A stretch of DNA of 64,000 bases from Providencia sp. PROV188 (lineage in GTDB: Bacteria > Pseudomonadota > Gammaproteobacteria > Enterobacterales > Enterobacteriaceae). The stretch is from assembly GCF_027595165.1 (NCBI RefSeq), contig NZ_CP097291.1, positions 248,001-312,000 on the forward strand, in the 5' to 3' direction. The translations under genes and the position numbers were made by a program. The notes under the pieces were generated by a model, which was not told where the DNA came from, searched no databases, and saw only the letters and a program-made list of their open reading frames with translations. Shown piece by piece: positions 28,954 to 36,237 of this stretch (positions are counted from its first letter, which is position 1; each line of letters starts with the position of its first letter).

Positions 28954-31446
28954 TTATTGGCAAACCGCAGTGGTTTTATATAAGCCAATATAATTCGGTA
29001 ACCCTGCTAAGTTATAAGAAACTTGGCACTGCTGTTTATCGTTATATTGAATGGTAAATGAACCGCTTTCTGGCATTCCCGACAAATAAATTTCACCGTC
29101 ATTACCCACCATGGCATTGAGCTGATTATTATTAGGGAAAATCGCCTGTGCCCCGAATGGCACCGGTTTACCATCTTTAAAATTCAAAATCATGATAGCG
29201 CGATAGCCCACATTGGCATTAAAGCTGGCTTTGGCAATTGCCCCACGGCTTGGCGCCACGTTTTGGGTGGTTAACTCCATTTCGGTATCACTTGGTAATT
29301 TGCTGGTATCAATTTGAATCCCATTACTGCGATACGCGGTGACATACGGCACTAAGGCATAGCCTTGCCCGTTAGTTTGAATACCGGTTTGGTTCAGAAT
29401 CGGGACATTAGGCGCATCGGGAATTTCCACCAAGGCTGCCGTTTCACCCAGTTGCTGACCAAGAACTGCCCCTCCGGAATGAGCGACCACACTGCCGCTG
29501 GCACCGTAATACAGGTTGTAATTGTTGGTGCTGTATCCCGTCCCCCCAGTGATTTCCCCATACTGCCCGCGGTAGCTGGCATTTAAGTTACCGGAAGCCC
29601 CTGAATCACGGGTTGGGAAGTTTTGCTGAGCACTCCAATTTAAGCGATTGTTCAGCTGGGTTGCTGAAATCCCCATGCTCCCTGACGAGCCATTGGCGCT
29701 GCTACTGGTACTGTTAAAGTTGTAATAGAAGGTGTCTTCAAACACGCTAAACGGCACGCTCACTGTAAAAGCAAATTGGTGATCATCATCTTTCGTGCGT
29801 CCACCACTATTCATGTTCGGGTTAGTATTTTTGTTATAGCTGTAATTCAATCCGTAACTGATATTATTCCAGCTATTGTTATAGCCAATAGTAGTGGATT
29901 GGGTTTTACGATCACTGTTCCAGTAATCTTCGCTAACAAAACCGACAGACAGTGAACCCCAGTTATCCCCTAAGCTTTGGCTAAGGGTGATTTCCCCGCG
30001 GTTACGGCGGCGTTCATACAGTGGGCTAAATCCACTTTTACGATAGCCATCAAACACTTCCGCCAAACTGTAGAAGCCTTGCGTAGAGTAGCGATACCCT
30101 GCGAGGGCAATGTTGGTACCAATATCATTTAGGTTTTTGTTATAGCGAAAACGGTAAGATTGCCCGCTTTCCGTGGTGCCATTATTTAAAGTGGAGTTGG
30201 CGTGGGTGACATCCACAGATAATGCCCCAAAGCGCCCTAAGTTTTGCCCCGCACCCACAGAATAGGCTTGGTATTTATCACTCAGTTGGCTACCCCCAAA
30301 GGCGGTGAGCCCCCACGGTAAGCCGTAGATCAATGTGAACTGGGCGAACGGTTTTTTATCTACGCTGCTGTCATAGCTGCGATATTGCCCACCCGTCACG
30401 CTATAGGAAACATAGCCTTCACGTTGTAAAACTGGCAAAGAGGCATACGGGATAATTTGATATTGCTCGCTACCATTGGCCTCTTTGATGGTGACGTGCA
30501 GATCTCCGCTACCGCCAGTGGGGTAGAGGTCGTTAATTTCAAACGGACCTGCTGCCACATCGGTTTGGTAAATGGTGTAACCGTTTTGGCGAATGGTGAT
30601 CTGCGCATTACTGCGCGCAATACCGCGTACCACGGGTGCATACCCACGTAAGCTTTCTGGGTTCATATCATCATCGGTCGCCAACTGCGCCCCACGAAAC
30701 GGCACGCTGTCAAAAATATCCGATGGTGATGTGCTATCCCCGAGAATCAGCTGGCTTTTTATCGCATTGATATTCCGGCTTAAATAGGTATATACCGTGT
30801 CCCATTTATTGCGCTGCCCGTCACTGCTTTGCCATGTGGTGTAGTTACGCAGACGCCACGGGCCGATATTCAGCCCCGGACGTAAGTTCACATAGTTGGA
30901 ATTGCTGCTATTTTTGTCGTTTTTGCGATCGGTATTGCGTGATCCGTTATAACTGTAATTGAGTAACAGGGCGTTGATCCCATCATCAATCGCCGCCAGA
31001 TCCACATAGCCGCGCGGGTTCATATTCAACGCAATCTGCGGAATACTTAAATAGAGACGTTGAGAGCCAAATTCAAACTCACTTTTGGCATCGGGGATCG
31101 CGGATAGATTCACGCACGAATTCCCTGCGGTTTGTAGATTAGGATAATCTGTAACTTTCACACCCACATCTTTTAAATCGCTGAGCGTCAGGCATGGCTC
31201 CAGCTCTTTCTTGGCATTATTGGAAAAACTGACACTCTTTGAACCTATCAGGCTCTTATTAATGTAGATATCCACATAATATTGACCTGGTAATTGTTCA
31301 TTACGTTCGAATTGCCCTAAGTCCACCGATTCTTTATTTGGTAGCTCAAGAAATTCAGGATCAAAATAGGTGTCTGGCTCTGCTGAGGACGTCGCAATAT
31401 AGCCTAAGGCGATAAATAGGCTAAGGCATATTTTATTTATTTTCAT
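28954..31446 (-). CDS. Outer-membrane fimbrial usher (FimD/PapC family), operon 1
   Basis: The usher is the outer-membrane pore that receives chaperone-pilin complexes and assembles the fibre. The 830-residue precursor has a signal peptide ending SSAE and an N-terminal chaperone-binding domain (FDPEFLELPNKESVDLGQFE). The barrel and plug region contain classic usher text such as VYTYLSRNINAIKSQLILGD, PVVRGIARSNAQI, VAAGPFEINDLYPTGGSGDL. The C-terminal domains end with a Cys pair (KQQCQVSY...TAVCQ). More than nine in ten residues match the usher at 36238 in the stretches I compared. Confidence 0.95.
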   Translation of the reverse strand: MKINKICLSLFIALGYIATSSAEPDTYFDPEFLELPNKESVDLGQFERNEQLPGQYYVDIYINKSLIGSKSVSFSNNAKKELEPCLTLSDLKDVGVKVTDYPNLQTAGNSCVNLSAIPDAKSEFEFGSQRLYLSIPQIALNMNPRGYVDLAAIDDGINALLLNYSYNGSRNTDRKNDKNSSNSNYVNLRPGLNIGPWRLRNYTTWQSSDGQRNKWDTVYTYLSRNINAIKSQLILGDSTSPSDIFDSVPFRGAQLATDDDMNPESLRGYAPVVRGIARSNAQITIRQNGYTIYQTDVAAGPFEINDLYPTGGSGDLHVTIKEANGSEQYQIIPYASLPVLQREGYVSYSVTGGQYRSYDSSVDKKPFAQFTLIYGLPWGLTAFGGSQLSDKYQAYSVGAGQNLGRFGALSVDVTHANSTLNNGTTESGQSYRFRYNKNLNDIGTNIALAGYRYSTQGFYSLAEVFDGYRKSGFSPLYERRRNRGEITLSQSLGDNWGSLSVGFVSEDYWNSDRKTQSTTIGYNNSWNNISYGLNYSYNKNTNPNMNSGGRTKDDDHQFAFTVSVPFSVFEDTFYYNFNSTSSSANGSSGSMGISATQLNNRLNWSAQQNFPTRDSGASGNLNASYRGQYGEITGGTGYSTNNYNLYYGASGSVVAHSGGAVLGQQLGETAALVEIPDAPNVPILNQTGIQTNGQGYALVPYVTAYRSNGIQIDTSKLPSDTEMELTTQNVAPSRGAIAKASFNANVGYRAIMILNFKDGKPVPFGAQAIFPNNNQLNAMVGNDGEIYLSGMPESGSFTIQYNDKQQCQVSYNLAGLPNYIGLYKTTAVCQ

Positions 31447-31470
31447 AGATAAACCTAATTGCCATTAAGG

Positions 31471-32142
31471 CTATATTTTTATTTCCGCCGGATTATTGGC
31501 TGAGCCATAATCGTTGATCACTTCCCATTTAATGGTGCCGTGCAGTTCAGGGCTAATTAGTGAGAAAGACTTGCTGGAAAATGGTGCCACGTAAGAGACA
31601 TCATTCACTTTTTTTCCATTAAAACTGATACTTTGGAAATTCATATAATAGGGGGTTGGGTTTTTGACGGTGATCGATTGACCGTCTTTTAACCAGGTTA
31701 ATTTCTTCTGCTCTTCCAAAAAATCGACTTTACTAATGGCACTCGGGCGATAAATTAATTTCATCTGAGTTTTAAACGCGATTTTTAATGAGTTTTCTGT
31801 TTTCTTTTCAGTGGCTGGAATAGTTTTAATATTTAGCCAGAATAATGATTCTCTATCATTGGGTAGTGTATTTTGGGTTAAGAAAATACGTAATGTGTTG
31901 GTTTTTTCTTGGTTTAAACGAAAAAGTGGTGGCGTAATGGTAAAGTCCGTTTGCTTGCCTTCATTGGCATTTTCAATCCATGATTGAATTAAATAGGGCA
32001 CTTTATCCGGATTTTCGACGCTAATACTGACATCCTTATTCCCTTCTGGATAAATTACGCGGGTTCCCCCAATAATCACACCGGCATAGGCCGACTGACT
32101 GAGCGCAAATAACATGATACAGACAGAGATAATTGTTTTCAT
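31471..32142 (-). CDS. Periplasmic fimbrial chaperone (PapD/FimC family), operon 1
   Basis: This 223-residue chaperone caps pilin subunits in the periplasm by donating a beta strand. It has a signal peptide ending AYAG. The N-terminal immunoglobulin-like domain carries the conserved GGTRVIYPEGNKDVSISVEN. The subunit-binding G1 strand region is PPLFRLNQEKTNTLRIFLT, with the conserved basic residues. The C-terminal domain holds IKLIYRPS-like text (MKLIYRPSAISKVDF). It lies between major pilin and usher. The paralog at 38752 differs mainly in the C-terminal domain. Confidence 0.93.
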   Translation of the reverse strand: MKTIISVCIMLFALSQSAYAGVIIGGTRVIYPEGNKDVSISVENPDKVPYLIQSWIENANEGKQTDFTITPPLFRLNQEKTNTLRIFLTQNTLPNDRESLFWLNIKTIPATEKKTENSLKIAFKTQMKLIYRPSAISKVDFLEEQKKLTWLKDGQSITVKNPTPYYMNFQSISFNGKKVNDVSYVAPFSSKSFSLISPELHGTIKWEVINDYGSANNPAEIKI

Positions 32143-32201
32143 ATTGCCACCACTGGGTAAAAATAATTAAGGTTTATGTCCGTATAAACCTTAATTAATC
32201 A

Positions 32202-32732
32202 TTAGTTATAGTTAATTGTGAAGGTTGCTGTTGAATTTGCTAAACCGACGGTCACTGTGTCAGACATCGCAATATAACGCGCTGTAAAATCTAAGTTGTT
32301 CACAACGGTTTCTTGTAATGTGTATGGGCTAGAAGCGGTATACAGTGGGACAGTTAAGCCTTTAACGTCTTGAATTTGGATACCAACACCGGTTGCAACA
32401 CCAGAGGTATTTGGATTAGTTAATTGAAGTACGCTGTTGTTGCCTTCATAGGAAACACCATCAAATTTTACTGTTGCGGTGGTCACTGCTGCAGGGCAGT
32501 TTTCCAATTGGATAGTAAATTTAGTGGCAGCGGCGGTGCTACCTGTGCTTGGCAATGCCGTTCTAGAAACTTTTCCTAAATTTACTTGGATAGCATCTGA
32601 GCCCGCTGCAAGTTGACATGCGTTATCCGTAATTTCACCTGTGAAATTAATATCACCATCTTTAGCAAAGCCATTGGCAGAAATTAATAAGGTGCTCGTT
32701 GCAATTAAAGATGCAATGACGTGTTTTTTCAT
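32202..32732 (-). CDS. Major fimbrial subunit, operon 1
   Basis: This 176-residue type 1-like pilin has a signal peptide ending GFA. The N-terminal donor strand is DGDINFTGEITDNAC, the disulfide pair is Cys39 and the Cys in QLENCPAAVTT, and the C-terminus has the penultimate Tyr (TFTINYN). The order pilin, chaperone, usher shows it is the main shaft subunit. GGAGAG precedes the start. It is nearly the same as the protein at 39499. The upstream gap holds a 34-base block conserved before both pilins. Confidence 0.92.
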   Translation of the reverse strand: MKKHVIASLIATSTLLISANGFAKDGDINFTGEITDNACQLAAGSDAIQVNLGKVSRTALPSTGSTAAATKFTIQLENCPAAVTTATVKFDGVSYEGNNSVLQLTNPNTSGVATGVGIQIQDVKGLTVPLYTASSPYTLQETVVNNLDFTARYIAMSDTVTVGLANSTATFTINYN

Positions 32733-33277
32733 TTTTTACTCTCCGAAACTTAATTCGATATTCAATTTAATTGGGGGGAATATATAAATTTGCTTATCTA
32801 CTCAAAGCACGAGTATTTTGTGACTATTTTTATAAATAAACAAGATAGGGGTATTTTGAATTTTAATAACAATATTTTTAATTTGTTATTACTAATTTTT
32901 ATATAAACACATTATGCGCTAGCATTTGGTATCATTATTTAAATAAGGTATTTTTATTGAGCTTCATTTATTTAAACTAAAGTAAAATAACAATATAAAA
33001 CTAAAAATAATTATTTTATGATTTTAAACTATAAACTATCTCGCATATGGAGATTATTTAAACGTAAAATTTGAGGGGAGAATACGGTTTTGTTATTAGT
33101 GACAAATATGTATTATCTAAAAATGAAAAATAAAACTTAACATTCTCAATAAGAATATCGAAATTAGTCTTAGGATGAGTATCTATACCGAAATAGCGTA
33201 AATGATTATAAATTTTAGTCTGTCATTAATGGGGGTTATTTTTGCTAATATTGGTCAGAGAGAAACTTTAAAAGGAT
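32733..33277. promoter_or_regulatory. Control region of fimbrial operon 1 (gene-free, AT-rich)
   Basis: About 545 bases, very AT-rich, without a credible gene. The main feature is the block at 32811-32844 (GAGTATTTTGTGACT... through TTTATAAATAAACAAG), which recurs with few changes at 40101-40134 before operon 2, at nearly the same distance (72-79 bases) from the pilin start. Shorter shared words, ACTCTCCGAA and TTCGATAT, lie next to both starts. I saw no recombinase gene and no long inverted repeat that would suggest an invertible promoter. Confidence 0.55.
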
Positions 33278-33313
33278 ACCTGCCAGTATCAATGATAAAA
33301 AAGATACCGGTAG
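33278..33313 (-). terminator. Stem-loop after the XRE gene at 33326
   Basis: On the minus strand CCTACCGGTATC pairs with GATACTGGCAGG (with G-U pairs) around a U-rich loop, followed by TATCCTTTT. It lies 12 bases after the stop of the XRE gene and probably ends the operon 2 regulator transcript. Confidence 0.55.
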
Positions 33314-33325
33314 GTGGCTTGAGTA

Positions 33326-33646
33326 TTATTTAAACAGTGAAAAATCTTGTTCTGGTGAAATCAAAGATTCAGCCTGATAGCGACGACTGCGATCAGCCTT
33401 ACAGACATAATTAAAACCATCTTCTTGTTCAGTGCCGTCACAGATTAATTCTATAATATCGATGTCTAAAATTTCAGCAATTGAATATAAGGTATCAACG
33501 TGAATACGCATATCACCCAGTTCATGGCGGGAATGGTGTTGTTGGCTAATGCCCAGTAATTTGCTTAACTGTTGAATGCTCATATTTCGCTCTTTTCTGA
33601 ATGAGCGAATGCGAGCGCCAACAATTTTGGAGGTGTTCTTTTTCAT
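33326..33646 (-). CDS. Small XRE regulator (MrpJ-like), IHVDTLY type
   Basis: This protein has 106 residues from the ATG at 33644-33646 (MKKNTSKIVGARI). An in-frame ATG four codons earlier is possible, and the ribosome-binding site is weak. The helix-turn-helix region reads RIRSFRKERNMSIQQLSKLL, GISQQHHSRHELG, MRIHVDTLYSIAEIL. A longer C-terminal tail (GTEQEDGFNYVCKADRSRRYQAES) shares the YxAES ending of the protein at 24752, its nearest paralog. It is the last gene of the operon 2 group. Confidence 0.82.
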   Translation of the reverse strand: MKKNTSKIVGARIRSFRKERNMSIQQLSKLLGISQQHHSRHELGDMRIHVDTLYSIAEILDIDIIELICDGTEQEDGFNYVCKADRSRRYQAESLISPEQDFSLFK

Positions 33647-33677
33647 TATAATGACCAATATTGATTAAGTAAAAATA

Positions 33678-33950
33678 CTATATATTTGGAGATCTTTTAA
33701 GACTCTGCTTTATTTTTTCCCTTTCACTTTCATTAAATAAAAAGAAGTCATTAATACTCGTATTGAAATAAATAGCATATTGTTTGAGCCGATCAATCGA
33801 TATTCGATTATTTCCACGCTCATAACGAAGTTGCTGCTGTTCACTAATTCCAATCGATTGAGCTACAGTGAGTAGAGATAACCCTTTTTCTTTACGTAAT
33901 TTTCGTATTTTATATCCAATAACAGCGGAGACTGGATAGCTATTTTCCAT
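33678..33950 (-). CDS. Small XRE regulator (MrpJ-like), ISIDRL type
   Basis: This protein has 90 residues from the ATG at 33948-33950 (MENSYPVSAVIGYKI), preceded by a strong AGAGGTGA. A reading from 34004 is less likely. The helix-turn-helix is KIRKLRKEKGLSLLTVAQSI, IGISEQQQLRYERG, NRISIDRLKQYAIYF. The tail DFFLFNESEREKIKQSLKR resembles those at 25526 and 40500. It lies about 270 bases downstream of operon 2, the same relative place as 25526 in operon 1. Confidence 0.82.
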   Translation of the reverse strand: MENSYPVSAVIGYKIRKLRKEKGLSLLTVAQSIGISEQQQLRYERGNNRISIDRLKQYAIYFNTSINDFFLFNESEREKIKQSLKRSPNI

Positions 33951-34222
33951 TAATTCACCTCTTTTTATTATTTGCGATATGTTAAATAAACTAACAGATG
34001 GCAAATGAATATTATTACCTCAAAGATATGTTTATCAGGTATTTAACTTGATATCTTGACTTAAATCACATCAATTAAAGTTATCCATTTTATATGGAGG
34101 TTAATAATTAAAATTTCAATTAGAGAATGCTATTTTCATCCTATTAATAATGTTTTTCATAATAAGAGCATTATATTAAGATTATCTTTAACGGATAACC
34201 ATATGAATATCATATTCCTTTA

Positions 34223-34717
34223 TTAAGGATATATAACTGAAAACTCTAAATGGCTTTTAAAATCTCCAGCAGTAAACATAGGCTGTAAACTTACCATTCT
34301 TGCAGATAGTGGAATTTCGGCACTTTTAGTGGCGCTATTGATTGTGACATCTACCATATTGCCATTTTTAATGGTCGTTTTATTATTTGTTTGCGCGAGA
34401 TGCAGTAAGCTACCTGTGGAACTGCCTGTATTCACAAAATAGTTATTGTCGATGGTATCGGGTGTTCCGTTAATGCTGAATTTGGCATTTTTTGTTGTCA
34501 CAGGGCAATCAACCAATTTAATAGAAAAATCCACCCATGGGCTTTGTGCCGGGTTACGGTAATTCCAGCGATTTATTTTACCTAATTCTATGTTATAACT
34601 GGTATTTTCGATTTTGCAGGGCATGGCAATCACATTACCATGCACCTTAATATTGACGGTTTCTGCTATTGCAGGTAGCGCTAATAACCCCAATACACTG
34701 AAGAAAAATATTTTCAT
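34223..34717 (-). CDS. Minor fimbrial subunit, operon 2 (164 aa)
   Basis: This is the counterpart of the 164-residue minor pilin at 26941, with the same signal peptide type, cysteines (MPCKIENTSYNIELGKIN and KLVDCPVTT) and long identical runs (NRWNYRNPAQSPWVDFSIKL). It ends in SHLEFSVIYP. It is the last structural gene of operon 2. Unlike operon 1, no second adhesin follows. The next 218 bases are AT-rich without a gene. Confidence 0.85.
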   Translation of the reverse strand: MKIFFFSVLGLLALPAIAETVNIKVHGNVIAMPCKIENTSYNIELGKINRWNYRNPAQSPWVDFSIKLVDCPVTTKNAKFSINGTPDTIDNNYFVNTGSSTGSLLHLAQTNNKTTIKNGNMVDVTINSATKSAEIPLSARMVSLQPMFTAGDFKSHLEFSVIYP

Positions 34718-34726
34718 TATTCGCTC

Positions 34727-35233
34727 CTATAGATAGGTAATGGTGGCAGTAATATTGGCAGATAAGGTGCCCGCGGTACCATTACCGAGTGAAGAAAATG
34801 CCCGTGTACGCAGCGGTACACTCACCAAAGATTGCCCATTGGTGGGAACCGTTAATACCTTGGTATTGCCTAGCGGCGTTGCGCCATCGCCACTTTGCAG
34901 TTGAATGGCGATATTGGTGGCGGTGCCGCTATTTTTATACAGGCTGTTGATATCCGCATTGTCAGCAATTCCTGCAAAAGAGAGCTTCACGCTATTAATA
35001 AACGAAGAGCAATCTTTTAATTCAATGGTAAACGGTTTCCAATCCGAGGCTTTCGTTCCACTATAAAAAGTATCTAAAGGAATGGTGGTCAGATCCACAT
35101 CTACATTATTAGCGGTAGATAAATTACAGGTCGCTGCTTTGATATTTCCGGTAAATTTTAAGTAGACCGTATCGGCCGCGTAAGAGATTATCGAAATATT
35201 TAAGAATAGTAAGGTAATTAATAAATTTTTCAT
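34727..35233 (-). CDS. Minor fimbrial subunit, operon 2 (168 aa)
   Basis: This pilin-family protein is almost the same as the 168-residue subunit at 27446 (shared TFYSGTKASDWKPFTIEL and the ending ANITATITYL). It has a signal peptide and two cysteines. It starts nine bases after the adhesin gene at 35243 and is followed after nine bases by the next pilin. Probably an adaptor in the fibre tip. Confidence 0.86.
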   Translation of the reverse strand: MKNLLITLLFLNISIISYAADTVYLKFTGNIKAATCNLSTANNVDVDLTTIPLDTFYSGTKASDWKPFTIELKDCSSFINSVKLSFAGIADNADINSLYKNSGTATNIAIQLQSGDGATPLGNTKVLTVPTNGQSLVSVPLRTRAFSSLGNGTAGTLSANITATITYL

Positions 35234-35242
35234 TTTAAACCT

Positions 35243-36226
35243 CTATTCATAGCGAATATTGACAGTGGCATTGGCATTTGCCGTACCCGGTGTAACTGTT
35301 GCGGCCGTTTTAATATAACGGGCTTTCCAGCCAAAAATATAATCGGTTTGAGTTACACCATTTTGCTGAATAAATTGTTGATTTAATACAATAGGTGTTC
35401 CTGCATTGTTTAATAATTGAACTGCAATGCCTGTCGCTTTATCTGCACCGGTTAAACCTAGTCGACCGTTGGCCGCATTATCGATATTATCTGAAGTCAC
35501 TGTGACCTTAATATTGGTACCAGTAAGACAACTTAATGCAATCGGAATGGCGGTGGTACCTTGTGTGTCATTAATATTTTTAAATTGTGTGTCATACCAG
35601 TCGCCCATATTAATGTTGTAGGTATTTTGATTGTTTTTTAATGAGCAATTTACAACATTTATTCTGATTCCATTTGCGGGAATATAAAGAGTTGATACAT
35701 TGAACCGAGAACTATTAACATAATTAAATTGGTAAATTTCCGCGAGGGCACCACTGTTGATGGTTGTACTTTGTGTTACGTTGCCTTGCTTTATAATATC
35801 GACCTGCCAATTAAATGACGGGTCCATGATATATGATGTAGTAGCTATAGGGCTACTTACGGGTACCCAGCCTGCACCCCTAGCGTAGACTTTTAAGTAA
35901 ATACCGGGAATGTTGGTCGACACTCTATCTACAGAGAAACGCCCAGACCAAGGCGATAAATAATATGCACGCATTTGACCTCGACATTCAACATCATTGG
36001 GCAATCTTGCTAGGCTAGTTTTAGTACTAACGTAGCTACTCGTTTTTAATGTATCAATGGTGTATGAATTAGTATTATCAAACTGTATTGTATACGTGGC
36101 ACTCGGTAATGTTCTATTGACACCACTGAAATTAGGGTTCTTGATGCAGGATGCATTAACCGTGCTAGAATAAAAAACAATAATACTACTGACGAGCATA
36201 GCGAATTTTTTTAAATTCTTTTTCAT
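35243..36226 (-). CDS. Two-domain fimbrial adhesin, operon 2
   Basis: This protein has 327 residues from the ATG at 36224-36226 (MKKNLKKFAMLVSS), with GGAGG upstream. The reading from 36247 overlaps the usher end. The signal peptide ends near VNAS. The N-terminal domain (about residues 27-190, including SPWSGRFSVDRVSTNIPG) does not align by eye with the heads at 27962 or 25869. The C-terminal domain from VNCSLKNN to ATVNIRYE is almost the same as in both. The place after the usher marks it as the operon 2 tip adhesin. Ligand unknown. Confidence 0.85.
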   Translation of the reverse strand: MKKNLKKFAMLVSSIIVFYSSTVNASCIKNPNFSGVNRTLPSATYTIQFDNTNSYTIDTLKTSSYVSTKTSLARLPNDVECRGQMRAYYLSPWSGRFSVDRVSTNIPGIYLKVYARGAGWVPVSSPIATTSYIMDPSFNWQVDIIKQGNVTQSTTINSGALAEIYQFNYVNSSRFNVSTLYIPANGIRINVVNCSLKNNQNTYNINMGDWYDTQFKNINDTQGTTAIPIALSCLTGTNIKVTVTSDNIDNAANGRLGLTGADKATGIAVQLLNNAGTPIVLNQQFIQQNGVTQTDYIFGWKARYIKTAATVTPGTANANATVNIRYE

Positions 36227-36237
36227 ATATCCTCCAG

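Noticed and set aside
32733..33277. Invertible promoter (fim/mrp type phase switch) before the fimbrial operon
   Set aside because: I found no pair of inverted repeats of useful length around the promoter and no FimB/FimE/MrpI-type recombinase gene in the window.
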